Positions 27,231 through 36,085 of a stretch of DNA of 64,000 nt are shown in pieces. Source of the stretch: Gammaproteobacteria bacterium (GTDB taxonomy: Bacteria; Pseudomonadota; Gammaproteobacteria; Steroidobacterales; Rariloculaceae). The notes beneath the pieces were generated by a model, which saw only the letters and a program-made list of their open reading frames with translations, did not search any database and was not told the DNA's origin. Numbering within the stretch: position 1 is the stretch's first letter; each line of letters begins with the position of its first letter. The stretch covers positions 1 through 64,000 of the forward strand of contig DASVDR010000009.1 in assembly GCA_036381015.1 (NCBI GenBank), read 5' to 3'. The position numbers and the translations under genes were made by a program.

Positions 27231-27662
27231 TCATTTCGACTTGGCCGGCAGCCCGCGGACGCGGATTACGACCTCGACCCCCACCTGCTCCGTGCCGTCG
27301 GGCAGCGGAGCCCGAAGCGCGAGCTGCACGCCTTCGAGCGGAATGTCGACGAGCTCGCCGGTTTCCACGTTATAGAAGTGATGATGCGGCACGATCGTCG
27401 AATCGTAGAACTGCCGGCTGGGATCCACCTCCACCGTGCGCAGCAACCCGCGATCGCGGAACAGATTCAGCGTGTTGTACACGGTAGCCTTCGACACGCG
27501 CGAGCCCGCTTTGCGGATCCTCGCGATGATCTGATCGGCCGACAAATGCTGCGGCTGTGCCAGGATGGCCTCGGCGACGTCCAGGCGCTGCGGCGTGGGA
27601 AACACGCCCCGTTCGGTCAGAAGCGCTGCGATACGATCTCGGGTCACGGACGGGCCCGTCAT
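27231..27662 (-). CDS. Fur-family transcriptional regulator without CxxC motifs
   Basis: A 143-residue Fur-like protein. The winged helix is TPQRLDVAEAILAQPQHLSA to SKATVYNTLNLFRDRGLL, and the metal site is VPHHHFYNVETGELVDIP. It has no C-terminal CxxC zinc pair, unlike Fur or Zur, and resembles the Irr/PerR-like branch. I choose ATG 27662 over an upstream GTG because a TATACT -10 element lies between them at 27682-27687. That would give a leader of only about 15 bases without a clear ribosome site. Target genes are not visible nearby. Confidence 0.8.
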   Translation of the reverse strand: MTGPSVTRDRIAALLTERGVFPTPQRLDVAEAILAQPQHLSADQIIARIRKAGSRVSKATVYNTLNLFRDRGLLRTVEVDPSRQFYDSTIVPHHHFYNVETGELVDIPLEGVQLALRAPLPDGTEQVGVEVVIRVRGLPAKSK

Positions 27663-27681
27663 AAAAATCAAGTGGTTGCCA

Positions 27682-27687
27682 AGTATA
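27682..27687 (-). promoter_or_regulatory. -10 element for the Fur-family gene
   Basis: TATACT on the minus strand, about 20 bases before the preferred ATG. No good -35 box is seen, which would suit an activated or self-regulated promoter. Confidence 0.35.
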
Positions 27688-27886
27688 CCTAGCGGCACGA
27701 CGAAATTGCTACCGGCATGGGCCCTCTGACCGCGGACCGCGCCGATTTATCCGCGAGGATCGGCCGATTTCGTGCGTAGCCCTCCGGCTCTCGCCCCGTC
27801 TAGCCTTCCCCACGCCCGGCAACGGGTAAATCCGGCGGCCCGGGGGCGCCACGCGTCCGGATGCCGCTCATCACGGGAGCACCGTC

Positions 27887-28423
27887 ATGCGACCTCGGGG
27901 CTTCACGCTTTGGGAAATGCTTTGCTCGCTCGCCGTCGCCGCGCTCGTGCTGGCAGTCGGCGTGCCGACGTTCGAGGCGTTCGTGCTGGACGCGCGGCGC
28001 ACGGCCGACGTGAACGGGTTCGTCGTCGCCGTTCAGCTCGCCCGCAGCGAGGCGAGCAAGCGAAGGCGAGCCGTCGTGGTCTGCAAGACCGCCGACCGGC
28101 TTCGTTGCGGCGGCCGCGAGATCCGCTACGACGCCGGCTGGATGGTGTTCGTCAACGAGGACGGCCTTCGCCCGCCGCATCGAGCCCCGAAGGAACCCCT
28201 CCTCTTCGCGTACACACCGCGCGTCGAGGGGCGCATTACGTCGAACCGGCCGCTGTTCGAATTCCGCCCTTTCACGAAGCGCAGCACGAACGGCACGATC
28301 ACGTTCTGCGATCGGCGCGACGCGCCGGCGGCCCGCGCGGTCATCGTGAGCTACACCGGCAGACCGCGCGTGTCCGACCGCGGTCCCGGCAACCGTCCGC
28401 TGTCTTGCGCGCACTCGACATAA
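27887..28423 (+). CDS. fimT: type IV minor pilin, GspH/FimT family
   Basis: A 178-residue pseudopilin precursor. The short basic leader MRPRG is cut before FTLWEMLCSLAVAALVLAVG, with Glu at +5, the signature for PilD processing. A GspH-like C-terminal domain with two Cys follows. It is the first gene of an eight-gene minor-pilin operon. Minor pilins prime assembly of the type IV pilus at the inner membrane. It is more Arg-rich than its downstream paralogue at 28517. Confidence 0.85.
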   Translation: MRPRGFTLWEMLCSLAVAALVLAVGVPTFEAFVLDARRTADVNGFVVAVQLARSEASKRRRAVVVCKTADRLRCGGREIRYDAGWMVFVNEDGLRPPHRAPKEPLLFAYTPRVEGRITSNRPLFEFRPFTKRSTNGTITFCDRRDAPAARAVIVSYTGRPRVSDRGPGNRPLSCAHST

Positions 28424-28516
28424 CGCCGCCGCGCGATTCGCCGCTCGTCGCCGCGAATCCTCCGATCGTCGGCTCGGGCGATCCGGTCCCCGCCGCCGGC
28501 TCTATATTCGCGCGCC

Positions 28517-29134
28517 ATGAACGCGAGAGAGAGCGGCTTCACGCTGTGGGAGATGATGATCGCGCTGCTGGTCGCCGGCATCGTGCTCGGCATCGGCGTG
28601 CCGAACTTCATGGAGTTTCAGCGCAGCAACGCGATGACGGCGGCCGCGAACGACTTCGTCACCGGCGTGCTGTTGGCGCGCGGGGAAGCGGTGAAGCGGC
28701 AGGCGCCGGTCACGCTCTGCGCCTCGGCGGATCCGCTCGCGAATCCGCCCGTCTGCGGCGATTTCGATGCTGCCGACGGCGCCTATGTCGTTTTCGTGGA
28801 CGACGATGCCGATGCGGTCGTCGATGCGGGCGATACCGTGCTGCTGCGGCGACAGGGGCCTGGCGGCACCCTTCAAGCCTGGGGCGACAGCGGCTACATC
28901 GTTTACGGGGCAAACGGCTTTCCTCGCGAAGCGGCCGGTCATCCGGACGACCCGGCGACCGTCGTGCTGCTTTGCGACGACCGCGGCAACGTCGCCTCGC
29001 TCGGCGGTCTGTCCTCCGCGCGAGCCGTGCGCATCGAGCCCACGGGGCGCAGCGTCGTGCGGCAGTCGATCGCCGACGTCGCCGATGCCGTGAGCGATCT
29101 CGCGACGGCCGGAGTCACGGCCGATTGCCCGTAG
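28517..29134 (+). CDS. fimU: type IV minor pilin, FimT/FimU family
   Basis: A 205-residue second GspH-domain pilin. The leader MNARESG precedes FTLWEMMIALLVAGIVLGIG with Glu at +5. The C-terminal domain has two Cys pairs (TLCASADP...PVCGDF; VVLLCDD...TADCP) likely to form disulfides. It lies about 90 bp after the first paralogue. One of the two probably fills the FimU role at the pilus tip with PilV, W and X; which one is a guess from position. Confidence 0.85.
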   Translation: MNARESGFTLWEMMIALLVAGIVLGIGVPNFMEFQRSNAMTAAANDFVTGVLLARGEAVKRQAPVTLCASADPLANPPVCGDFDAADGAYVVFVDDDADAVVDAGDTVLLRRQGPGGTLQAWGDSGYIVYGANGFPREAAGHPDDPATVVLLCDDRGNVASLGGLSSARAVRIEPTGRSVVRQSIADVADAVSDLATAGVTADCP

Positions 29135-29186
29135 CCGCGGGTACGGGTTTCTCTCGCAGCGTTTCAAGCAGTCAGGCGAAGAGGCG

Positions 29187-29636
29187 ATGAAGCAGAGGGG
29201 ATTCAGTCTGATCGAAGCGCTCGTGGCGCTCGTCGTGCTGTCCGTCGGCATGATCGGCATCGCGGCGATGTACGGCCAGGGCCTCGCCGCGGGCCGCACC
29301 GCGCAATTTCGCACGCAGGCCGTGAACCTGGTTGCGGACATGGCCGATCGCATCCGAGTGAACCGCTTGGGCTTGGCCGCGTACGCGGGCGCCGGCGCGG
29401 ACCACGACTGCGATCCGCAGACCGGAGGCCCGGCCGACTGTACACCTGCGGATATGGCCGCTCACGACGTCTTCGTGTGGAAACAGCAGGTGCAGCAGCT
29501 CCTGCCGGACGGCAAGACGTCCATTGCGGTCGACACCGCCACCGTTCCGCCGACCTACACGATCAGCGTGAGCTGGGACGAGGTGGGTCAAGGCACGCTA
29601 ACGCACACCGTCACGATTCAGGTCCCCGATGAGTAA
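29187..29636 (+). CDS. pilV: type IV minor pilin PilV
   Basis: A 149-residue pilin with leader MKQRG and helix FSLIEALVALVVLSVGMIGI, Glu at +5. The pattern RTQAVNLVADMADRIRVNR is typical of PilV. A later CxxxxxxxxC pair probably forms the D-loop disulfide. It overlaps pilW by eight bases. PilV, W and X with FimU form the tip complex that holds PilY1. Confidence 0.9.
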   Translation: MKQRGFSLIEALVALVVLSVGMIGIAAMYGQGLAAGRTAQFRTQAVNLVADMADRIRVNRLGLAAYAGAGADHDCDPQTGGPADCTPADMAAHDVFVWKQQVQQLLPDGKTSIAVDTATVPPTYTISVSWDEVGQGTLTHTVTIQVPDE

Positions 29637-30657
29637 CCCGCTGCAAGACTTCGGCCGCGCGCACGGGCGCCGTCGCGCGACCGGCATGACCCTCGTCGAG
29701 CTCATGGTGGCGCTCGCGATCGGATCGTTCCTGCTGCTCGGCGCCGTCACGGTCTTCGTGCAGAGCCGGTCGACGTTCCGGGTCGCCGACTCCGTGTCGC
29801 GGCTGCAGGAGAACGCCCGATTCGTGCTCGACCGGCTCGAGCCCGATATTCGGATGGCCGGCTACTTCGGGCTGACGTCGCGGCCGACCAAGCTGCTGGG
29901 CCGCGCCGGCCCCGACGATCCGGCGGGTCTCGGCCCGCAGGAGTGCGAGACGAACTGGGCCATCAACGTCGAGGCGGTCGTCGAGGCCACGAATAACGGC
30001 TATGCGTGGGGCACCGGATGCGATCCGTTCGGCGGCACGGCCGCGGCCGACGCCGACACGCTGATCGTCCGGCGCGTGAGCGAGGACGAGATCACGGGTT
30101 CGCTCGACGCCAACACGCTCTACGTCCAGTCCGCGCGCTCGGTGGACGGGCAAATCTTCCAGGGGACGACCGTGCCCACGCTACCCGGCACGAGCCAGAC
30201 GCACCGGCTCATCGTGAACGGCTACTACGTCAGCCAAACCTCGACGTTGAGCACCACCGACAACACGATCCCGTCGCTGCGCGTGAAGCGCCTGACGTCC
30301 GGTGCCGGCGGTCCCGTCGTCGTCGACGAGGAAGTGCTGCCGGGCGTCGAGGACTTTCAAGTCCAGCTCGGCGTCGATACCGACGCCGTCGGCGCGGCCG
30401 GGCGAGGATCGATCGACCGCTACGTGAATCCCGGCGACGGCATATTGGTGGAGGGAAGCGCAACGTTCATCCCCGACGCTCAAGTCCTCGCCGTTCGGAT
30501 ATGGGTGCGCCTCCGGGCACTCGACCCCGAGGTCGGCTACACCGACTCCACGAACTACGTGTACGCGGACCAGAACGTGGCCGCGTTCAACGACGCCTTC
30601 AGGCGCATCGTCGTCTCGAAGACGATCTTTCTGCGCAACGCGAGAACGGTGATATGA
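29629..30657 (+). CDS. pilW: type IV minor pilin PilW
   Basis: A 342-residue large minor pilin. The N-terminus is long (about 19 residues) before the cut at G/MTLVELMVALAIGSFLLLGA, with Met instead of Phe at +1. SRLQENARFVLDRLEPDIRMAGYFG is the conserved PilW block. The C-terminal region is a long Thr/Val-rich beta domain. It overlaps pilV by eight and pilX by four bases, so translation is coupled. Confidence 0.9.
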   Translation: MSNPLQDFGRAHGRRRATGMTLVELMVALAIGSFLLLGAVTVFVQSRSTFRVADSVSRLQENARFVLDRLEPDIRMAGYFGLTSRPTKLLGRAGPDDPAGLGPQECETNWAINVEAVVEATNNGYAWGTGCDPFGGTAAADADTLIVRRVSEDEITGSLDANTLYVQSARSVDGQIFQGTTVPTLPGTSQTHRLIVNGYYVSQTSTLSTTDNTIPSLRVKRLTSGAGGPVVVDEEVLPGVEDFQVQLGVDTDAVGAAGRGSIDRYVNPGDGILVEGSATFIPDAQVLAVRIWVRLRALDPEVGYTDSTNYVYADQNVAAFNDAFRRIVVSKTIFLRNARTVI

Positions 30658-31106
30658 GCATGAGAGCCACTCTTGGATCGCATCCCGCGAAGTCGAGCCA
30701 GCAAGGCGCCGCGCTCGTCGTCGGCCTCGTGCTCCTGCTCGTGATGACCGTTCTCGGCGTATCCGGGATGAACACCGCCACGCTCGAGCTCGTTATGGCG
30801 GGCAACGCCGAAGCTCAGCAGGACGCGTTCCAAGCGGCCGAAACCGGCATCGACGCGGCCATCGCGGAGCGCAACTGGAACACGCTGGGGCCGGTGACGG
30901 TCACGCGGACGATCACGACGGACATCAGCGCCCAAGCCACGACGACTAATACGGCGTGCACCGTTTATCCGGACACCGCGTTCAGCGCCGGAGTCACGGG
31001 CGGCGTCGGCGCCTATCACTTCGACGCCATCTCCGTCGGCGAAGGCCCGCGCGGCGCGCAATCCACACATACGCAAAGCTTTTACGTCGCGGGCCCCGCC
31101 TGCTGA
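30654..31106 (+). CDS. pilX: type IV minor pilin PilX
   Basis: A 150-residue protein beginning at the ATGA overlap with pilW. SSQQGAALVVGLVLLLVMTV is the PilX-type membrane helix, which lacks the +5 Glu as usual for PilX. The block MAGNAEAQQDAFQAAETGID is strongly diagnostic. The rest carries two Cys that may form a disulfide. It acts in the pilus tip with PilV, W and Y1. Confidence 0.9.
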   Translation: MSMRATLGSHPAKSSQQGAALVVGLVLLLVMTVLGVSGMNTATLELVMAGNAEAQQDAFQAAETGIDAAIAERNWNTLGPVTVTRTITTDISAQATTTNTACTVYPDTAFSAGVTGGVGAYHFDAISVGEGPRGAQSTHTQSFYVAGPAC

Positions 31107-31124
31107 CGAACCGGGAGAACGATC

Positions 31125-31502
31125 ATGACCAAAATACTCTTGCCCTTGCTGGCGGCCTGCCTTCTCGCAAGCCCGAACGCGTGGGCCTTCAAGAGGGTGT
31201 TCGAGCTGGTCGAGCGCTCGTACGAGCTCACCCTCGACACCGTGACCCTGCCCGACAGCACAGCCGGCACGGTCATCTTTCGCGAATGCGACACATGCGA
31301 TCCGAAGTCGCTGCGGGTCACGTCCGCCACGCGATATTTCCTCGACGGGACGGAGCTCGCGTTCGCCGACTTCAAGCAAATGGTCGAGGCGCTTCGCGCC
31401 GACGACGACACGATCAAGGGCGTTTACGTCCACTACGACATCGAAACGACGAACGTAACGCGCATCCGCGTCGTTCAGTATCCGCGTCTCGCCGCGCAGT
31501 AA
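31125..31502 (+). CDS. small secreted protein inside the pil operon
   Basis: A 125-residue protein I do not recognise. A clear signal peptide (MTKILLPLLAACLLASPNAWA) leads to a mature domain of about 104 residues with FRECDTCDPKS, a CxxC pair, and a TRYFLDGTELAFADFKQMVE helix. It sits between pilX and pilY1 and is transcribed with them. It could help PilY1 export or disulfide formation, but nothing in the sequence proves this. Spacing of 18 bp to pilX and 40 bp to pilY1 supports operon membership. Confidence 0.75.
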   Translation: MTKILLPLLAACLLASPNAWAFKRVFELVERSYELTLDTVTLPDSTAGTVIFRECDTCDPKSLRVTSATRYFLDGTELAFADFKQMVEALRADDDTIKGVYVHYDIETTNVTRIRVVQYPRLAAQ

Positions 31503-31542
31503 AGCTCGCCGGCCGGACGCTCGAGACAGGGAGCGTGCAGTG

Positions 31543-34500
31543 ATGAACAAGACGATCCGTGTGGCCCCTCAGCGTGCGGCGGCGACCGCGCTCGGGCTTC
31601 TGTGGACGCTCGTCGCCGGAGCGCCGGCGCTCGCCGACGACACCGAGCTCTTCGTCGTCGACAGCTCGCAGTTTCCGGAGACGCGGCCGAACGTGCTGCT
31701 GATCATGGACACATCGGGAAGCATGCACGACCAGATCTGGACGCAGCCGACCTACATTCCCGGAACCTACGAAGGCCCGTGTCCCACCGATCGCGTATAT
31801 TGGCAGAAGGGTGACGACAATTGGCCGCCCAACTGCGACGGGTGGCGGGAATCGGATAACTGGGTCGAACGCGACTCCTTCCTATGCGACGCGGCCGTGC
31901 AGGCGTTCTCCACGGCGGGCTACTACATCGACCGGATGGCGCAATACGACGCCGGCGACGAGAAATGGAGGGACGTCAGCGACGACCGGCACACGCGCGT
32001 CGTCGAGTGCCAGGACGACGGGGGCGTGCACGGCGACGGCATCGATACCACGAAGCTGTGGGCAAACAACCGCGGCGATCCGTGGAGCGCCGACGAGGAC
32101 GACGAGATCAATTGGCGCGACCGCGACACGTACACCTTCTACGATAGCAACTGGCTGAACTGGTACCACAGCACGCCGGGCGAGTATCAGCGGAAGATCG
32201 ACATCGTCAAGGACGTCGCCGCCGACCTGCTGAATACGGTCAACGGCATCAACGTCGGGTTGATGCGCTACAACTGGAACTTTGACGATTGGCACGACAA
32301 CGGCGGGCCGGTCATCTTTGCAATGGAGGACATCTCCACGGCTCGCGAGCCGCTCCAGGAGATCATGGCCGGATTGCCGGCGGACGGCAACACGCCGCTC
32401 GCGGAGACGATGTACGAAGCGGCGCTTTACTACCTCGGTCGCAAGGTCCATTTCGGAAACTATGCGGCTCCAGAGAAGAGCGTCAACGCGGCCCGGACGG
32501 CCAGCGATCCGAGCATCTACAAGACTCCCGTCGAGTTCGGCTGTCAGAAAAACTTCATCGTGTACCTTTCGGACGGCTTGCCGACGCATGACGACGACGC
32601 GGACGACGAGATCGAGCAGCTGATCGGCGCCAATTGCGATGGCGATTGCCTCGACGAGCTCGCCGAGTACCTGTACGAGAAGGACATCTCTCCGACGAAG
32701 TTCGACGGCTTTCAGAACGTCATCACCCACACCATCGGCTTCGCGCAGGACATTCCGGTGCTCGAGGCCGCGGCTCAGAAGGGCGGCGGGCGCTATTTCC
32801 AAGCGAACAATACGGCCGAGCTCACGACCGCGCTGACGAGCATCGTCAGGGACATCCTCGAGACGCAGACGACCTTCACGTCGCCGGCCCTGACGATCAA
32901 CAGCTTCAACCGGATGCAGCACCTGAACGACCTCTACATCACGATGTTCGAGCCGGCCGGCAACGTGCATTGGCCCGGCAACCTGAAGAAGTACCGCTTG
33001 CGCCCGTCGGACGCGACGATCGTCGACGCGAACGGCGAGCCCGCCGTCGACGGCGACTACTTCGCCGAGGGCTCGAAGAGCTTCTGGTCCGACGCGGTGG
33101 ACGGTAGATCGGTCGAGAAGGGCGGCGCGGCGAACGAGCTTCCGGACCCGACCGCACGGCGCCTCTTCACGTGCCTCGGCTGCACCGTCGGCCGTTCGTT
33201 GCTGAGCGCCGACGGGAATCTGGTTACGAAGGAGAACACCGCGATCACCGCCGAGCTTCTCGGCCTCGGCGCCACCGGCGACCCGGCGCGCGACTTGCTG
33301 ATCGACTTCATTCGCGGCGTCGACGTGACGAACGTCGACGGCGAATCGGCGACGCTGGTTCGTTACCAGATGGGCGATCCGCTGCATTCGCAGCCGGCGA
33401 CCGTGATGTACGACGAAAACACTTCGATCGTCTACTTCGCGACCAACGACGGCTATCTCCATGCGATCGATACCGAGGACGGTCACGAGCACTGGGCCTT
33501 CATCCCGGAGGAATTCCTCCCCGACATGGTCGACCTCTACCACGACGAGTCGACCTCGACGAAGCACTACGGGATCGACGGCTCGCTGCGGGTGCACATG
33601 GTCACCGACAACAACGGCCGTGTGGATGGCACCGACAAGGTGTACCTCTACTTCGGATTGCGCCGGGGCGGCGATACCTACTATGCGCTCGACGTCACCG
33701 ATCCGGACGAGCCTTACTTCATGTGGAAGCTCGATGCGTCGGCCCTGCCGGTAAGCATGGGAGAGACCTGGTCGAACCCGGTGCCTACGCGAATCAACAT
33801 CTCCGGCGCGAGCTATGCCAGCGGCAACGATCAGAAGCTGGTGCTCGTCTTCGGCGCCGGTTACGACGACGGTCACGATCAGCCCGGTTTGCCGCCGGCA
33901 CCGAATATCGGCAACGGCATCGTGATCGTCGACGCGTTGAACGGCAACCTGCTGTGGCACGTCACGGCCGGCGGCGGCGATATGTCCGCCGCGACCAGCA
34001 TGCCGAACATGAAGTACTCGTTCGCCGCGGACATCAAGGTCGTGGACCTCGACGGCGACAAGTTCGCCGACCGGATGTACGCGGCCGACCTGGGCGGCCA
34101 GATATGGCGATTCGATATCTTCAACGGCGAGCCGAAGGGTGAGCTCGTCCACGGCGGCGTCATCGCTCAGCTCGGCGGCGCTCCCGCCGCGGATCCGCCC
34201 TACGCCGATACGCGCCGCTTCTACTATGCGCCGGACGTCGCGATCGTCAACAACGGCGACTTCAACTTCATGCACATCGGCATCGGCTCCGGTCATCGCG
34301 CACATCCGAACAGCGAGCTGACACAAGATCGCTTCTATGCGCTGAGGGATCAGAATCCGTTCAAATCGCTGACTCAAGCGGAGTTCGACGCGCGCGAGGC
34401 CGACCCGATCACGGAGGCAGACTTACCCGACATCAGGGACATCATCGATTCGGACACCCTCGCGACGCTGCTTCCGGCCGATGCCGACGGCTGGCGCATG

Positions 34501-34947
34501 GAGCTCCGCGAGCATCGCGCGAGCGACGGCGATCCGAAGGTCTGGCGAGGCGAGAAGGTGCTGGCCGAGGCGAGGACGTTCGACAACAAGGTGTTCTTCA
34601 CGACGTTCATCCCGGGTGCGAGCGCGACGGCGAACGATTGCACGCCGCGCCTCGGGACGAACCGGCTGTACGTCGTCGATCTCTTCACCGGCCGCCCGGT
34701 GCCGAACAACTTCGACGAGGAGACGGACCCCGATTCGCTCGACGTCACGGACCGCTACCGTGAATTCGGCGGGTCGATCGCAAGCGAAGTGGTGTTCCTG
34801 TTCCCGTCGCCGGAGGACCCGACAGGCTGCGTCGGCGAGGAGTGCACGCCGCCGCCGGTGGCGTGCGTCTCGCTCTTCTGCTTCCCTCCGGGATTCGCGA
34901 ATGCCCCGGTGAGGACCTTCTGGAGTCAGGAAAGCATCGACGATTGA
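31543..34947 (+). CDS. pilY1: type IV pilus tip adhesin PilY1
   Basis: An 1134-residue exported protein. After a signal peptide comes a von Willebrand A-like domain with VLLIMDTSGSMHD (MIDAS DxSxS). The C-terminal beta-propeller begins near FATNDGYLHAIDTEDGHEHW and holds the Ca2+ loop DLDGDKFAD before LGGQIWRFDI, matching the calcium switch that controls PilY1 and twitching. Cys residues near the end are probably paired. A GTG three bases upstream is an equally possible start. It is the adhesin and mechanosensor of the tip complex. Confidence 0.93.
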   Translation: MNKTIRVAPQRAAATALGLLWTLVAGAPALADDTELFVVDSSQFPETRPNVLLIMDTSGSMHDQIWTQPTYIPGTYEGPCPTDRVYWQKGDDNWPPNCDGWRESDNWVERDSFLCDAAVQAFSTAGYYIDRMAQYDAGDEKWRDVSDDRHTRVVECQDDGGVHGDGIDTTKLWANNRGDPWSADEDDEINWRDRDTYTFYDSNWLNWYHSTPGEYQRKIDIVKDVAADLLNTVNGINVGLMRYNWNFDDWHDNGGPVIFAMEDISTAREPLQEIMAGLPADGNTPLAETMYEAALYYLGRKVHFGNYAAPEKSVNAARTASDPSIYKTPVEFGCQKNFIVYLSDGLPTHDDDADDEIEQLIGANCDGDCLDELAEYLYEKDISPTKFDGFQNVITHTIGFAQDIPVLEAAAQKGGGRYFQANNTAELTTALTSIVRDILETQTTFTSPALTINSFNRMQHLNDLYITMFEPAGNVHWPGNLKKYRLRPSDATIVDANGEPAVDGDYFAEGSKSFWSDAVDGRSVEKGGAANELPDPTARRLFTCLGCTVGRSLLSADGNLVTKENTAITAELLGLGATGDPARDLLIDFIRGVDVTNVDGESATLVRYQMGDPLHSQPATVMYDENTSIVYFATNDGYLHAIDTEDGHEHWAFIPEEFLPDMVDLYHDESTSTKHYGIDGSLRVHMVTDNNGRVDGTDKVYLYFGLRRGGDTYYALDVTDPDEPYFMWKLDASALPVSMGETWSNPVPTRINISGASYASGNDQKLVLVFGAGYDDGHDQPGLPPAPNIGNGIVIVDALNGNLLWHVTAGGGDMSAATSMPNMKYSFAADIKVVDLDGDKFADRMYAADLGGQIWRFDIFNGEPKGELVHGGVIAQLGGAPAADPPYADTRRFYYAPDVAIVNNGDFNFMHIGIGSGHRAHPNSELTQDRFYALRDQNPFKSLTQAEFDAREADPITEADLPDIRDIIDSDTLATLLPADADGWRMELREHRASDGDPKVWRGEKVLAEARTFDNKVFFTTFIPGASATANDCTPRLGTNRLYVVDLFTGRPVPNNFDEETDPDSLDVTDRYREFGGSIASEVVFLFPSPEDPTGCVGEECTPPPVACVSLFCFPPGFANAPVRTFWSQESIDD

Positions 34948-34968
34948 CGCGCGCCGCTCGCCCGAGCC

Positions 34969-35000
34969 GTGCGCCCCGGCCAGGTTCGGCCGGGGCGCAC
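34969..35000 (+). terminator. perfect 13-bp stem-loop between pilY1 and pilE
   Basis: GTGCGCCCCGGCC pairs fully with GGCCGGGGCGCAC around a six-base loop. No U-tract follows. It may stabilise or attenuate the operon message so that pilE is set apart from pilY1. Confidence 0.55.
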
Positions 35001-35038
35001 GCGCGTGCCGGAGTCATGCAACGGAGAATGATGAAATC

Positions 35039-35539
35039 ATGACGGTTCAAGAACGAATCTCGAGGCGCGGGACCCGGCTCCGTGCCGCAGGCCGGGCATG
35101 GCCGTCGCCGCTCAGCCGCGCCGCCGGCGTCACGCTCGTGGAGCTGATGGTCGTCGTGGTCTTGATCGCGATCCTCGGCCTTATTGCCGTGCCGAGCTAT
35201 CGGGCGTACACGCAGCGGGCGCATCGCACCGAGGCGAAATCGGCGCTGCTCAGGCTACAGGCCAATCAGGAGCGCTGGTACCTCCAGAACAACACGTACA
35301 CCGCCGATCCGGAAGCCCTCGGCTTCACGGGCGACAAGACCGAGAACGGCGTCTACTCGCTTTCGATCACTGCGGCCGCCGGCGGACTGACCGAGGGTTA
35401 CACGGCGACCGCTACCCCGGCTGCCGGAGGCGGCACGAACGGAGTCGACATGACCGACGACGACGAATGCGCTTCGTTCTCGATCGACTCGCAGGGCGTG
35501 CGCGACGCGTCGCCCGACCCGAACGGCCGCTGCTGGTAG
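35039..35539 (+). CDS. pilE: type IV pilin PilE (minor pilin)
   Basis: A 166-residue pilin. The leader is long and basic (about 30 residues), and the cut site is AAG/VTLVELMVVVVLIAI, with Val in place of the usual Phe at +1 but Glu kept at +5. RTEAKSALLRLQANQERWYLQNNTYT is the PilE block. A Cys pair (DDECASFSI...NGRCW) closes the C-terminal D-loop. It is the last gene of the operon, separated from pilY1 by a stem-loop. Confidence 0.9.
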   Translation: MTVQERISRRGTRLRAAGRAWPSPLSRAAGVTLVELMVVVVLIAILGLIAVPSYRAYTQRAHRTEAKSALLRLQANQERWYLQNNTYTADPEALGFTGDKTENGVYSLSITAAAGGLTEGYTATATPAAGGGTNGVDMTDDDECASFSIDSQGVRDASPDPNGRCW

Positions 35540-35551
35540 CGGCGGGCCGTG

Positions 35552-36082
35552 CTACGAACCGTCCGCCTTCGCCTTTACGGCGCCGCGCCGCATCGCGACG
35601 AGGTTGTCGAGAATGAGCAGCGCCGCGCCGATCGTGATCGCGGAGTCCGCGACGTTGAAGGCCGGGAAGTACCACTCCGCGTAGTGCACGCGGATGAAAT
35701 CGACCACGTGCCCCCACCGCACGCGGTCGATGACGTTGCCGAGCGCGCCGCCGAGCACGAGCGCGAGCCCCGAAGCGAGCAGGTGATGCCCGCGGGCCGG
35801 CAGGCGTCGCAGCCAGAACAGAATGCCGGCGCTGACCGCGATCCCGAGGCCGGTGAAGAGCCAACGCTGCCATCCGGAAGCGTCGCTCAGGAAGCTGAAC
35901 GCGGCGCCTTCGTTGTGCAGCCGGACGAGCGTCAGGAACGGCAGCAAAACGGTCTCGTCGAACTCTTGAAAATGCCGCACGACGACGGCCTTCGTCGCCT
36001 GATCGAGCACGATCACGGCGAGCGAGAGCCATAGCCAGTTGCTCGCTCCGGCCTTCAACCCCAACCAGCGACGTTCGGCCAT
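35552..36082 (-). CDS. lspA: lipoprotein signal peptidase
   Basis: A 176-residue, four-helix membrane protease. NEGAAFSFL, GGALGNVIDRVRWGHVVDFI and FPAFNVADSAITIG carry the conserved Asn and the two catalytic Asp. It cleaves prolipoprotein signal peptides before the lipidated Cys. It begins three bases after the ileS stop, in the classic ribF-ileS-lspA order. Confidence 0.95.
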   Translation of the reverse strand: MAERRWLGLKAGASNWLWLSLAVIVLDQATKAVVVRHFQEFDETVLLPFLTLVRLHNEGAAFSFLSDASGWQRWLFTGLGIAVSAGILFWLRRLPARGHHLLASGLALVLGGALGNVIDRVRWGHVVDFIRVHYAEWYFPAFNVADSAITIGAALLILDNLVAMRRGAVKAKADGS

Positions 36083-36085
36083 TCC

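Noticed and set aside
31882-34377. Long minus-strand frame opposite pilY1
   Set aside because: Antisense shadow of PilY1, with no signal peptide or motif of its own.
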